Origin: an uncultured Bacteroidales bacterium
GTDB lineage: Bacteria > Bacteroidota > Bacteroidia > Bacteroidales > UBA932
Direction: 5' to 3'
NCBI GenBank assembly: GCA_900316525.1
Contig: ONDF01000005.1
Location: forward strand, 62,001 to 126,000
Length of the DNA stretch: 64,000 bases
Shown in pieces: positions 45,315 through 53,906 of this stretch; within the stretch, counting starts at the first letter, position 1; each line of letters opens with the position of its first letter. Under the pieces are notes generated by a model, which had not been told where the DNA came from, ran no database searches, and was given only the letters and a program-made list of their open reading frames with translations. The translations under genes and the position numbers were made by a program.

Positions 45315-45559
45315 ATTCTTCGTCCAAGGACCAAGTAATGACAGGACTGCCGTATGCTCTTTCGTGCAATGAAGGTAGGTCAGGGAACTGCCCAGGATCT
45401 TATGCCCCAGGAAGAAAGCGATCGTCGGGATGGAACAGAATGGTGGAAATAATGCAATAGGGGGGTCTGCGGATGAAGGATTGATGAAAGCATCAGCATC
45501 AACGACTTACAAAGCGACTCCCAACAGACCCTTGTAACGGCAGGAATCTCCATTGACGG
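45315..45559. other. Non-coding stretch, nothing recognised
   Basis: This 245-base gap, between the broken lipoprotein and the RNase P terminator, has no open frame with recognisable content, no promoter match and no clear hairpin. It is probably decayed DNA. Confidence 0.5.
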
Positions 45560-45593
45560 AAAAGAGGACGGTCCTTCGGGATCGTCCTCTTGT
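45560..45593 (-). terminator. Terminator of the RNase P RNA
   Basis: On the minus strand AAGAGGACGATCC-CGAA-GGACCGTCCTCTT forms a strong hairpin and is followed by TT and C. Confidence 0.75.
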
Positions 45594-45949
45594 GGTCAAA
45601 GGCGGGGCCGTAAGCCGCTTTCTGTTTTTGAATCTGCCATTTATCTTCGCAACCTACCCCCCGGCATCGGACGGGCCGCCCTCATCTGCCGGTATATTTG
45701 GTCTTGCAGGCCTGCCGCCGTACCCGACGTACGTCGCCGCACGCCGTCGTGGGCTCTTACCCCGCGTTTTCACCCTTGCCCTTGCGGGCGGTCGTTTTCT
45801 GTTACGGACGGAAAAGATTGCTCCCTTCTGTGCTTTCCACAGCCAGGCGCCCTGCCCTGTGCGGACTTTCCTCACCGAGATTCCTTCGCTGCGCTCGGAA
45901 TGACAGAGCCATCCCGGGAATGACGGCGCGGCAGATCGTCCCACCTTTT
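45594..45949 (-). ncRNA. rnpB: RNase P RNA (bacterial class A)
   Basis: The catalytic RNA that matures tRNA 5' ends. On the minus strand the universal P4 strand GAGGAAAGTCC is at 45873-45863, followed by GCACAGGGCAGG. The opposite conserved 3' segment ACAGAAAGCGGCTTAC is at 45625-45610. The ends pair as P1: AAAGGTGGG (45948-45940) with CCCGCCTTT (45606-45598). Internal AAGAGCCCACGACGGCG and GATGAGGGCGG also match conserved regions. The P3 region between P2 and P4 is made of GTCATT-type repeat sequence. On the minus strand TACCTTTG (45963-45956) is a good -7 element just before the RNA start. Frames read on the plus strand here are not genes. Confidence 0.92.
45878..45904 (-). repeat. GTCATT...AATCT repeat variant inside the RNase P RNA
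   Basis: On the minus strand GTCATTCCGAGCGCAGCG continues to AAGGAATCT, 27 bp, one base from the variant at 59031. A second GTCATTCCCGGG start precedes it at 45925-45914. It lies between the P2 and P4 strands, where helix P3 is expected. Confidence 0.75.
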
Positions 45950-45952
45950 CGG

Positions 45953-45983
45953 TTGCAAAGGTACGAAAAAAGTTGTATTTTTG
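45953..45983 (+). promoter_or_regulatory. Promoter of the glutaminyl-cyclase-like gene
   Basis: TTG at 45953-45955, 20 bases, TATTTTTG at 45976-45983, 15 bases before the ATG. The -7 element of the divergent rnpB promoter (45956-45963) lies inside it, so the two polymerases would compete. Confidence 0.6.
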
Positions 45984-45998
45984 TTGGCTTTAACGAAA

Positions 45999-46751
45999 AT
46001 GAGAAAATTTCTGGTCATAGCGTGCCTGCTCGCCGCCGCGGTTTCCTGCGGCACGACCAAGGTACGGGAATACAAGGTGAAAGTGGTCCGGGAGTATCCC
46101 CACGACGTCACTTCCTACACCCAGGGCCTGTTCTTCCGGGGCGATTCGCTGTACGAATCCACGGGCCAGTGGGGCGAGAGCTCCTTCCGCACCGTGGACC
46201 TGGAGACGGGCGAGGCGCTTTCCCGGATGAACTTCTCGCGGAAGTATTTCATCGAGGGGTCCATCTTCTTCGGGGACAACCTGTATCTCCTTACCTGGAC
46301 GAACAACCTCGTCTTCCTGTACGACGCCGCCACGCGGCAGTACAAGGCGACGCTGGCCTATCCCCGCGAGGGCTGGGGCCTCACCACGGACGGAAAGCAG
46401 CTCATCGCCAGCGACGGCAGCTCCTTCCTGTATTTCATGGACGGGGACCTGAACGTGCTGCGGCGCCTGCGGGTGACCATGGACGGCAAGTCGGTGAGCT
46501 ACCTGAACGAACTGGAATACATCGACGGAAAGGTATGGGCCAATGTCTATACCACCGACACGATCGTCATCATCGACCCGGCCGACGGGAAGGTGGAGGC
46601 GACCGTGGACTGCCGGGGCCTGCTCCCTTACCGGGAACGGACCGCGGAGACGGACGTCCTGAACGGCATCGCCGTGGATGGGCAGGGCCGGATCTTCCTC
46701 ACCGGGAAGTACTGGCCGAAAATGTTTGAAATAGAACTGGTTAAGAAATAA
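45999..46751 (+). CDS. Glutaminyl-peptide cyclotransferase-like lipoprotein
   Basis: A 250-residue lipoprotein (MRKFLVIACLLAAAVSCGTT, lipobox AVSC with Cys17) with a five-bladed beta-propeller typical of plant/bacterial-type glutaminyl cyclases, which turn N-terminal Gln into pyroglutamate. The family markers HDVTSYTQGLFF (~35-46), YESTGQWGESSFR (~53-65), LTWTNNLVFLYD and LNELEYIDGKVWANVY are all present, and in Bacteroidales pyroglutamate is common on exported proteins. The ATG at 45999 fits the promoter; an upstream in-frame start adds six residues. It reads toward the TPP riboswitch. Confidence 0.88.
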   Translation: MRKFLVIACLLAAAVSCGTTKVREYKVKVVREYPHDVTSYTQGLFFRGDSLYESTGQWGESSFRTVDLETGEALSRMNFSRKYFIEGSIFFGDNLYLLTWTNNLVFLYDAATRQYKATLAYPREGWGLTTDGKQLIASDGSSFLYFMDGDLNVLRRLRVTMDGKSVSYLNELEYIDGKVWANVYTTDTIVIIDPADGKVEATVDCRGLLPYRERTAETDVLNGIAVDGQGRIFLTGKYWPKMFEIELVKK

Positions 46752-46752
46752 C

Positions 46753-46832
46753 AACTCGGGGTATCGGGCCAGGTGGCCCGGTTGAGAGCATACCCGTGAA
46801 CCTGATGCGGTTCATACCGCCGGAGGAAAGTA
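46753..46832 (+). promoter_or_regulatory. TPP riboswitch (THI element)
   Basis: The conserved thiamine-pyrophosphate aptamer is readable: CGGGGTATC, a variable P3a stem (GGGCC AGGT GGCCC), GTTGAGAGCATACCCG (the CUGAGA core with C to U), GAACCTGATGCGGTTCATACCGCC, and GGAGGAAAGTAT, which also contains the ribosome-binding site of the next gene. Because the ribosome site lies at the aptamer's 3' end, control is probably by blocking translation when TPP is bound. Confidence 0.93.
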
Positions 46833-46833
46833 T

Positions 46834-49035
46834 ATGAAAAAAACCGTATTGATGGCGGCGTTCGCCGCCTTGTGCTTCTGCGCGGGCGCGCAGGAGCCCG
46901 AAAAGCAGGAAAGACTGGATTCAGTCGTCGTTTCCGCTTCCCGTGCCGGATCACACACTCCCGTCACACACACCGATGTGGGCAAGGACGCCCTCCGCGC
47001 CGCCAGCCCCATGCAGTCCCTGCCGATGGCCCTGAACCTGCTGCCGTCCGTCGTGACCTACAACGAAGGCGGCACCGGCCTGGGAAACTCGGCGATGACC
47101 ATCCGCGGCTCCAAGGGCTCGCAGGTCAATGTCACCCTGAACGGCATCACCCTGAACGACGCCGAATCCCAGGAAGTGTTCTGGGTCAATATCCCCGCCC
47201 TGACGGCCCTGCTGTCCGGCGTCCAGGTCCAGCGCGGCCTGGGCACGTCGGCCAACGGCGCGGGCGCCTTCGGGGCGAGCGTCAATATGAACACGGCCTT
47301 CGTCACGCCCGATCCGGCCTTCCGCTGGGAACTGTCCGCCGGCTCGTACGGGACCGTCCTCACCACAGTGTCCGGCATGTCCGGCCTGCTGCCTTCGGGC
47401 CTGTATTTCAGCCTGGCGTACTCCGCCGGGAGGACGGACGGATACATCCGGAACGCCGGTGTGGAATCCGCTTCGCTCTTCGGGGTCATCGGCTGGCTCA
47501 AGGGACGCAATTCCCTGCGGCTGACCTATCTGATGGGCGACCAGCGGAGCGGCATCACCTGGGACGGCATCTCGCCGGAGATGTACGCCGTGGACCGCAC
47601 GTACAATGGCGCCGGCGAGTATGTGGACGACAACGGAAAAACCTGCTACTACCCGAATCAGACCGACAATTACGCCCAGCACCATCTCCAGCTGAACTAC
47701 ACCCGCCGGATGACGGACGGCCTGACCTGGGCCAACACGGCCGACTATACCCGCGGCGACGGCTACGACGAGTATTACAAGACGGGCCGGAAGTTCGCCG
47801 AGTTCGGCTATCCTTTCTCCGCCTGGCAGGGCCAGAAGAAGAGCGACATGATCTATCGGAAGCGGATGGACAACGACCTGTACGTGCTGCAGTCGGAACT
47901 CCGCTATGTGGGGAACGGCCTGCGCGTGAACGGGGGAGTGAACCTCTCAAGGTATGTCGGCGGGCACTGGGGCGAGATGCTGTGGGCGCGCCTCCTGGGC
48001 GCGGATTACGATTACGCGTCGATGAACCGGGATGACACCTGGTACCGGAACACGGGCACCAAACAGGAAGTGAGCACGTTCCTCCGCGCCGAGTATCAGC
48101 CCCTTCCGTGGCTGACGGCCTATGCGGACCTGCAGTACCGGCATATCGGCTACTCGCTCGTGGGCCGGGACGACAAGGCGAGTTCCGTCCCGCTCGACTA
48201 TCACGAGAAATGGGATTTCTTCAATCCCCGGGCGGGCGTGACCGCCGAATTCGGCGCCCATAAGCTGTACGCTTCCGCCGCCGTCGGCCACCGCGAGCCG
48301 GGCAAGAGCGACATCAAGGAAAACATCAAGGGCGAGATGATTCCCATCAAGCCTGAGTCGATGCTGGACATCGAGGCCGGGTACCAGTTCGCCGCCGAGC
48401 GGTTCACCGCTTCCGCCAATGTCTATCTGATGGAATACAAGGACATGCTCCTGGAGACGGGCAAGCTGAGCACGTCCGGCTATGCGATCAAGGAGAACGT
48501 AGGCCGGGGCTGGCGCCGGGGTGTCGAACTTGCGGCCGCCTGGACGCCCGCGTCCTGGCTCCGGGCCGATGCGAACCTGACCCTGTCTACGAACAAGCTG
48601 CGTTCCTTCACCGCCTATCTCGAGAACTGGGTGGACGGGGGCTACAAGACGGAAACCTACGAGAATACGACCATGCTCCTTTCTCCCTCCGTCGTGGGCA
48701 TGGGCCGCGTCGCGCTCTCTCCTTTCGGGGGCTGGTGGAAGCCGCTGTCATTGACCTTGAGCGGGAAGTATGTCGGAAAGCAGTACTGGGACAACACGCA
48801 GAACGAGGGCCGCGCGATCCCGGCCTGGTTTGTGACCGACCTGTCCCTGTCGCATTCCATCCCGCTCCGGACGGGCTCCCTGGGCATTTCCGTATACGTG
48901 AACAACCTTCTGAACCGGGCCTATTATGCCAATGCCTGGGTATATCGGGCCTGGGATGGCAGCGAATATGTGGAGGCCGGACTGTACCCGCAGGCGCTCC
49001 GGAATCTTATGGTAAAATTTACTTATAGTTTCTAA
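46834..49035 (+). CDS. TonB-dependent receptor, probable thiamine transporter
   Basis: A 733-residue outer-membrane receptor. Signal peptide ~1-19 (MKKTVLMAAFAALCFCAGA-Q). The plug is at ~40-150 (TDVGKDALRAASPMQSLPMALNLLPSV...GNSAMTIRGSKGSQVNVTLNGITLND), followed by a 22-strand-type barrel ending ALRNLMVKFTYSF, with the terminal Phe required for barrel assembly. It has no carboxypeptidase-like N-terminal extension, so it is BtuB/FepA-like rather than SusC-like. Direct control by the TPP riboswitch indicates uptake of thiamine or a thiamine precursor; TPP-switched receptors of this kind are known in Bacteroides. Confidence 0.88.
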   Translation: MKKTVLMAAFAALCFCAGAQEPEKQERLDSVVVSASRAGSHTPVTHTDVGKDALRAASPMQSLPMALNLLPSVVTYNEGGTGLGNSAMTIRGSKGSQVNVTLNGITLNDAESQEVFWVNIPALTALLSGVQVQRGLGTSANGAGAFGASVNMNTAFVTPDPAFRWELSAGSYGTVLTTVSGMSGLLPSGLYFSLAYSAGRTDGYIRNAGVESASLFGVIGWLKGRNSLRLTYLMGDQRSGITWDGISPEMYAVDRTYNGAGEYVDDNGKTCYYPNQTDNYAQHHLQLNYTRRMTDGLTWANTADYTRGDGYDEYYKTGRKFAEFGYPFSAWQGQKKSDMIYRKRMDNDLYVLQSELRYVGNGLRVNGGVNLSRYVGGHWGEMLWARLLGADYDYASMNRDDTWYRNTGTKQEVSTFLRAEYQPLPWLTAYADLQYRHIGYSLVGRDDKASSVPLDYHEKWDFFNPRAGVTAEFGAHKLYASAAVGHREPGKSDIKENIKGEMIPIKPESMLDIEAGYQFAAERFTASANVYLMEYKDMLLETGKLSTSGYAIKENVGRGWRRGVELAAAWTPASWLRADANLTLSTNKLRSFTAYLENWVDGGYKTETYENTTMLLSPSVVGMGRVALSPFGGWWKPLSLTLSGKYVGKQYWDNTQNEGRAIPAWFVTDLSLSHSIPLRTGSLGISVYVNNLLNRAYYANAWVYRAWDGSEYVEAGLYPQALRNLMVKFTYSF

Positions 49036-49069
49036 ATAAATTTAATAATAAAATATTTATTCAAAAAAA

Positions 49070-49100
49070 TTTGCAGATAAAGAAACTTTGCGTATCTTTG
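49070..49100 (+). promoter_or_regulatory. Promoter of a candidate small RNA
   Basis: TTTG at 49070-49073, 19 bases, TATCTTTG at 49093-49100. No gene follows on this strand before the terminator. Confidence 0.7.
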
Positions 49101-49106
49101 TCCTTG

Positions 49107-49250
49107 AAAAAGGTAGGCCCGTGACGGGACGGCCCTTTTCAGAAGACAAAACGCTTCTTCTAACCAGTACAATTAACCTTCTTCTGAGTAAGAATACACT
49201 ACTAACTAACCAAGAATACGGCTCGCAGGGATGCGAGCCGTATTCTTTTA
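49107..49250 (+). ncRNA. Candidate small RNA between TonB receptor and trmD
   Basis: An approximately 145-base transcript is predicted between a consensus promoter and a strong terminator (49212-49247, 16-bp perfect arms, loop GGGA, then TTA). It holds a first hairpin around CCCGT-G-ACGGG at about 49108-49141 and then an unpaired, pyrimidine-rich middle. It has no ATG and no credible open frame. I recognise no known RNA family. The terminator also separates it from the convergent trmD gene. Confidence 0.55.
49212..49250. terminator. Strong hairpin terminator
   Basis: Perfect 16-bp arms AAGAATACGGCTCGCA and TGCGAGCCGTATTCTT around GGGA, with TTTT just at and after the right arm on the plus strand. 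It may also stop trmD transcripts in the other direction. Confidence 0.85.
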
Positions 49251-49265
49251 TGCGGGTGCGCCGGG

Positions 49266-49940
49266 TTAGTCCAGGAGCTTGGGACGGCGTTCCTTCGTCC
49301 GCTGGAGGGCCTGTTCGTCCTGCCAGGCCTGGATGAGCTTGGGATTGCCGGAGAGGAGGACGTCGGGAACTTTCCAGCCGTTGAACTCGGCGGGACGGGT
49401 GTAGACGGGCGGGGAGACCAGGCCGTCCTGGAAGGAGTCGGAGAGGGCGGAGGTCTCGTCGGTCAGGACGCCCGGGATTAGGCGGATGATGCTGTCCGCA
49501 AGGAGGGCGGCCGGAATCTCGCCGCCGCTGACCACGAAATCGCCCACGGAGATCTCCCGCGTCACGAGATGTTCGCGGATGCGCTCGTCGATGCCTTTGT
49601 AGTGGCCGCACAGGATGATGATGTTCTCCTTGAGGGACAGTTCGTTGGCGATGCCCTGGTCCAGGATCTCGCCGTCCGGGGCCATGTAGATGACCTCGTC
49701 GTAGTCCCGCTCGGCCTTCAGTTCCTCGATCATCCGGAACACGGGCTCCACCATCATCACCATGCCGGCGTCGCCGCCGTAGCAGTAGTCGTCCACGGTC
49801 AGGCGCGGCCCGAGGCCGTATTTGCGGAGGTTGTGGACATGGATTTCCACCAGGCCTTTCTTGACGGCCCGGCCCGGGATGGAATGGCTCAGCGGGCTCT
49901 CGAGGAGTTCCGGTACGACGGTGAGGATATCGATGCGCAT
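49266..49940 (-). CDS. trmD: tRNA (guanine-37-N1)-methyltransferase
   Basis: A 224-residue SPOUT-knot enzyme methylating G37 of tRNAs to prevent frameshifting. [21 protein letters not shown] is the standard start; [34 protein letters not shown] and [25 protein letters not shown] (knot and SAM site, quoted in pieces at ~47-67, 108-120 and 128-152) are complete. It is a single gene. On the minus strand TACATTTG (49968-49961) is its -7 element. Confidence 0.96.
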   Translation of the reverse strand: MRIDILTVVPELLESPLSHSIPGRAVKKGLVEIHVHNLRKYGLGPRLTVDDYCYGGDAGMVMMVEPVFRMIEELKAERDYDEVIYMAPDGEILDQGIANELSLKENIIILCGHYKGIDERIREHLVTREISVGDFVVSGGEIPAALLADSIIRLIPGVLTDETSALSDSFQDGLVSPPVYTRPAEFNGWKVPDVLLSGNPKLIQAWQDEQALQRTKERRPKLLD

Positions 49941-49990
49941 GCTTTTTCGGTTCGGTCCTGCAAATGTAATATTTATTGTCGAAAAAATGT

Positions 49991-49998
49991 TATCTTTG
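49991..49998 (+). promoter_or_regulatory. -7 element for the DUF349 gene
   Basis: TATCTTTG at 49991-49998, 36 bases before the ATG. The matching TTTG at the right distance is not clear. The -7 of the trmD promoter lies close by in the opposite direction. Confidence 0.55.
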
Positions 49999-50033
49999 CA
50001 TTCTGTATGTTAAACTTTTGAACACCATTTATC

Positions 50034-52025
50034 ATGAGTGAAGAATTGAAGCCTGAGGTCCTCGAAACCGTCAACGAGACCTTAGATGTAGCACAGGAAG
50101 CGTCCCAGGAAACCGTGGAAGAGACTGTGGAAGAAGTTGTCGAAGGAGCTGTGGAAGAAGCGGCTGAAGAAGTCGCCGAAGAAGCGCAGGAAGTGGCGGA
50201 GGAGAAGTCTGTCGTGGAGGAAGTGAAGGAGGAAGTGAAGGAGGAAGAGAAGGAAGCCGTGGAAGAGGCGAAGGAAGCGGTGGTCAATTTCGGCGAGAAG
50301 ACCCTGGCCGAACTGTCCGGACTGTTCCAGGAATTGACGGAAAGCGCTGACCGGATGAAACGTTCCAAGGAGGCCGAGGCCATCAAGTCCGCCTTCTACA
50401 AGCGCCTGTCCCGCGAAAAGGCGGAGGCCGGCGAGGATGCGACGGTCGACGAGCCCGATGCCGATACCGTGGAGGAAATCGCCGCGACCGAACCGCTGAC
50501 GAGCGCGCCTGTGAGCCCGTTCGCCGCCATCGAGGCCGGTTTCAAGTCCCTCTACAACACGTATAAGAAGGAGCGCGCGGAGTACAACCGCCAGCTCGAC
50601 GCCGAACGCGAGGGCAACCTCGTGAAGAAGCAGGCCATCATCGAGGACCTGAAGGCCCTCGTCGACGAGCAGGGCGACATGAAGGACGCCTTCCCGAAGT
50701 TCCGCGAGATCCAGAACCGCTGGCGTGAGACCGGTCCGGTCCCGCAGCAGAACTTCCGCGACGTGAACGACACCTACCAGCTGTACGTGGAGAAGTTCTA
50801 CGACCTCGTGCAGATCAACCGCGAACTCCGCGACCTGGATTTCCGCAAGAACCTCGAGGCCAAGACCGAGTTCTGCGAGCAGGCCGAGGCCCTCGCCGAG
50901 AGCGAGGATGTCGTGGGCGCCTTCAAGGAGCTCCAGAAGCTCCACGAGCAGTGGAAGGAGTTCGGCCCCGTGGCCAAGGAATTCCGCGATTCCATCTGGG
51001 AGCGCTTCCGCGCCGCCACCGCCGTCATCAACAAGAAGTACCAGGCCCATTTCGAAGGCCTGAAGGAGCAGCACGCCGCGAACCTGGAGGCGAAAACCGC
51101 CCTCTGCGAGAAGGTCGAGGCCATCGCTGCGCAGGAGATCACCTCCTCCAACCAGTGGAACGCGCTCTCCAAGGAGATCGAAGGCATCCAGGCCGAGTGG
51201 CGCAAGATCGGCTTCGCCACCCGCAAGGACAACCAGAAGGTCTACGACCGTTTCCGTGCCGCCTGCGACCAGTTCTTCAGCCGCAAGCGCGAGTACTACA
51301 ACGAGTTCAAGGACAGCATGAACGACAACATGGCGAAGAAGCTCGCCATCATCGAGCAGGCCGAGGCCCTCAAGGGCAGCACCGACTGGAAGAAGACCTC
51401 CGACGCCCTGATCGAGCTCCAGCGTCAGTGGAAGGAGATCGGCGCCGTGCCGCGCAAGAAGTCCGAGCAGCTCTGGAAGCGTTTCCGCGCCGCCTGCGAC
51501 GCGTTCTTCAACGAGCGTGACAAGCAGGGCAAGCCCGAGAACGACTTCTACGGCAACCTCAAGGCCAAGCGGGCCCTCATCGAGGAGATCGAGGCCTACG
51601 TCCCCGCGGACGCCGAGGCCGACGCCGAGGCCGCGCGCGGCTTCGCCGAGCGCTGGAGCGCCATCGGTTTCGTCCCGTTCAAGGAGAAGGAGGCCGTGGG
51701 CGCCGCCTACAAGGCCGCGATGCAGGCCAAGTTCCCGGAGTGGGGCCGGGGCGGCCGCCGCGAAGGCGGACGCGGACCGGTCCGCGAGCCGCGCAGTAAC
51801 CGGCCGCTCACCGAGAAGGACAAGCTTACCCTCAAGTACAACCAGCTCCAGCAGGACATCCAGACCTACGAGAACAACATCGGCTTCTTCGGCCTGTCGA
51901 AGGGCGCCGAACAGCTCAAGGCCCAGATGCAGCAGCGCATCGACGCCGCCAAGGAGGACCTCAAGAAGCTGGAGGCCGAAATCCGCGAACTCGTCGCCAA
52001 GGAGGCCGAGGAGAACAACGACTAA
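50034..52025 (+). CDS. DUF349-repeat protein, acidic coiled coil
   Basis: A 663-residue protein. Residues ~1-85 are a low-complexity, Glu/Val-rich segment (EETVEEVVEGAVEEAAEEVAEE). From ~190 on come about five DUF349 repeats, each about 75-80 residues with a W-K-x-x-G-P-V-P-like core (RWRETGPVPQ, QWKEFGPVAK, EWRKIGFATRK, QWKEIGAVPRKK, RWSAIGFVPFKEK), and a C-terminal coiled coil (TLKYNQLQQDIQTYENNIGFF). It has no signal peptide and should be cytoplasmic. DUF349 proteins are common in Bacteroidota; their function is not established. It lies 9 bases before yidC and is probably in the same operon. Confidence 0.85.
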   Translation: MSEELKPEVLETVNETLDVAQEASQETVEETVEEVVEGAVEEAAEEVAEEAQEVAEEKSVVEEVKEEVKEEEKEAVEEAKEAVVNFGEKTLAELSGLFQELTESADRMKRSKEAEAIKSAFYKRLSREKAEAGEDATVDEPDADTVEEIAATEPLTSAPVSPFAAIEAGFKSLYNTYKKERAEYNRQLDAEREGNLVKKQAIIEDLKALVDEQGDMKDAFPKFREIQNRWRETGPVPQQNFRDVNDTYQLYVEKFYDLVQINRELRDLDFRKNLEAKTEFCEQAEALAESEDVVGAFKELQKLHEQWKEFGPVAKEFRDSIWERFRAATAVINKKYQAHFEGLKEQHAANLEAKTALCEKVEAIAAQEITSSNQWNALSKEIEGIQAEWRKIGFATRKDNQKVYDRFRAACDQFFSRKREYYNEFKDSMNDNMAKKLAIIEQAEALKGSTDWKKTSDALIELQRQWKEIGAVPRKKSEQLWKRFRAACDAFFNERDKQGKPENDFYGNLKAKRALIEEIEAYVPADAEADAEAARGFAERWSAIGFVPFKEKEAVGAAYKAAMQAKFPEWGRGGRREGGRGPVREPRSNRPLTEKDKLTLKYNQLQQDIQTYENNIGFFGLSKGAEQLKAQMQQRIDAAKEDLKKLEAEIRELVAKEAEENND

Positions 52026-52034
52026 ACCCCGACT

Positions 52035-53906
52035 ATGGACAAGAACTCAATCATCGGTTGGGTCCTGATCGCCCTGCTCATGATCGGCTTCTTCGGCTAC
52101 CAGAGCCGGCAGATCAAAAAGCAGCAGGAATGGCAGGCGCAGCAGGATTCCATCGCGCGTGTCGAGGCCTTCCGGCAGGACAGCATCCGCGCCGCCTATC
52201 TCGCCGAACATCCGGAAGATACGGTCGTCGCGGCCCTGCCCACCCAGGCCGCGGTGTACAGCGACTCGCTCCTGAACGCCGCCGCCAACGCCGAGGCGCA
52301 GACCGTCACCCTCCAGAACGAAAAGCTTGAGATCGTCTTCACCACGATGGGCGCCCAGCCGCTCTCCGTGCGCGTGAAGGACTATCAGACGTACGACAAG
52401 TCCGACCTGTACATCCTCGCGGAAGGCAAGTCCCAGCTGGGCTTCGTCGTGTACGCGCCTACCGCCGTGGACACCCGGAAGTTCAACTTCCAGTATGTAC
52501 CGGCCGCCTCCACCGACTCCACCGTCGTGATGCGCCTTCCGTTCTCGAACGGCGGCTACATTGAGGAAACCTACACCCTGGTCAAGGATTCCTACTCCGT
52601 GAACCAGGTGCTCTCCTTCGTGAACATGGAGAACCTGATCCCGCGCAACGTGGGCAGCATCGACGTGGACTTCGAGGCCGTCATCCCGCGGATGGAGAAA
52701 GGCTACAAGAACGAGAGCCAGTACTCCCGCCTGAACTACTACTTCCCGGACGACAAGAAGCCGGAGAACATCGGCAACGGCCGCAAGGGCTCCAAGCGCT
52801 TCGACAACAAGATCGAATGGTTCGCCTTCCAGCAGCAGTTCTTCTCCGCCATCATGCGGGCTCCGAAGGACTTCACCTACGGCGAGTTCGACATCGATTT
52901 CATGGGCAAGGACCACCCGAGCCAGGACCTGATGGCCTGCTCCGCGCAGATGCGGGCGGACATCCAGCCGGGCGCTCCGCGCATCGACATCCCCTTCGAG
53001 TTCTACTTCGGCCCCAACGACTACAAGGGCCTGAAGGCCTATGACCACGCGTACGAGAAGGTGATTCCGCTGGGCGGCAAGTGGATCGGCTGGTTCACCA
53101 AGTGGGTGATCATCCCGCTGTTCGACTGGCTGAGCAAGTTCATCAAGAGCTTCGGCCTCATCATCCTCCTGATGACGATCTTCATCAAGCTGGTCGTCCT
53201 CCCGTTCGCCTACAAGAGCCTCTCTTCCTCCGCGAAGATGCAGGTCCTGCGGCCCGAACTGGACAAGATCAACGCCAAGTATCCCAAGCAGGAAGACGCG
53301 ATGAAGAAGCAGCAGGCGACGATGGACCTGTACAAGAAGGCGGGCGTCAACATGATGGGCGGCTGTCTCCCGATGCTCCTCCAGATGCCGATCCTGTGGG
53401 CGATGTTCCGCTTCTTCCCGGCCTCCATCCAGCTGCGCCAGCAGCCGTTCCTGTGGGCCGAGGACCTCTCCGCCTATGACGACGTCATCCATTGGGGCAC
53501 AAGCGTCTTCGGGATGGACCACATCTCCCTGTTCGCCCTCCTGATGGCCCTGTCGATGTTCTTCTACTCGCGCGTGACGATGCAGAACCAGAGCACCGGC
53601 GACGACCCGAACGCGAAGATGATGCGCTTCATGAGCCTATACATGATGCCGATCATGATGTTCTTCATCTGTAACAACCTCTCCTCCGGCTTGAGCTACT
53701 ACTACCTCCTCTCCAACCTCATCACGATGCTGGAGACCTGGATCATCAAGAAGTGGTTCGTCCATCCGGAAGAGATCCTCGCGAAGCTCAAGGCGGCCGA
53801 AGGCAAGCCGGCGCCCAAGTCCAAGTGGCAGCAGCGCCTGGAAGAGGCCCAGAAGATGCAGCGCGAAATGCAGAAACAGCAGGCCAAGAAAAATGGTAAG
53901 CGATAA
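52035..53906 (+). CDS. yidC: Membrane protein insertase YidC
   Basis: A 623-residue Oxa1-family insertase. N-terminal membrane segment ~5-22, a large periplasmic domain (~60-340), and five conserved membrane segments from ~350 on (WIGWFTKWVIIPLFDWL; FGLIILLMTIFIKLVVLPFAYKSLSSS; MGGCLPMLLQMPILWAMFRFF; NLSSGLSYYYLLSNLITMLE). The basic tail (KWQQRLEEAQKMQREMQKQQAKKNGKR) can bind ribosomes. Its last 14 bases overlap yggS. Confidence 0.96.
   Translation: MDKNSIIGWVLIALLMIGFFGYQSRQIKKQQEWQAQQDSIARVEAFRQDSIRAAYLAEHPEDTVVAALPTQAAVYSDSLLNAAANAEAQTVTLQNEKLEIVFTTMGAQPLSVRVKDYQTYDKSDLYILAEGKSQLGFVVYAPTAVDTRKFNFQYVPAASTDSTVVMRLPFSNGGYIEETYTLVKDSYSVNQVLSFVNMENLIPRNVGSIDVDFEAVIPRMEKGYKNESQYSRLNYYFPDDKKPENIGNGRKGSKRFDNKIEWFAFQQQFFSAIMRAPKDFTYGEFDIDFMGKDHPSQDLMACSAQMRADIQPGAPRIDIPFEFYFGPNDYKGLKAYDHAYEKVIPLGGKWIGWFTKWVIIPLFDWLSKFIKSFGLIILLMTIFIKLVVLPFAYKSLSSSAKMQVLRPELDKINAKYPKQEDAMKKQQATMDLYKKAGVNMMGGCLPMLLQMPILWAMFRFFPASIQLRQQPFLWAEDLSAYDDVIHWGTSVFGMDHISLFALLMALSMFFYSRVTMQNQSTGDDPNAKMMRFMSLYMMPIMMFFICNNLSSGLSYYYLLSNLITMLETWIIKKWFVHPEEILAKLKAAEGKPAPKSKWQQRLEEAQKMQREMQKQQAKKNGKR

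Noticed and set aside
45553..46729. Open frames on the plus strand over 45553-45903 and 45698-46729
   Set aside because: They read the complement of the RNase P RNA and then a wrong frame of the glutaminyl-cyclase gene.
49088..49336. 82-codon frame starting with TTG in the candidate sRNA
   Set aside because: The TTG lies upstream of the transcription start, the frame runs through a terminator hairpin and into antisense of trmD.
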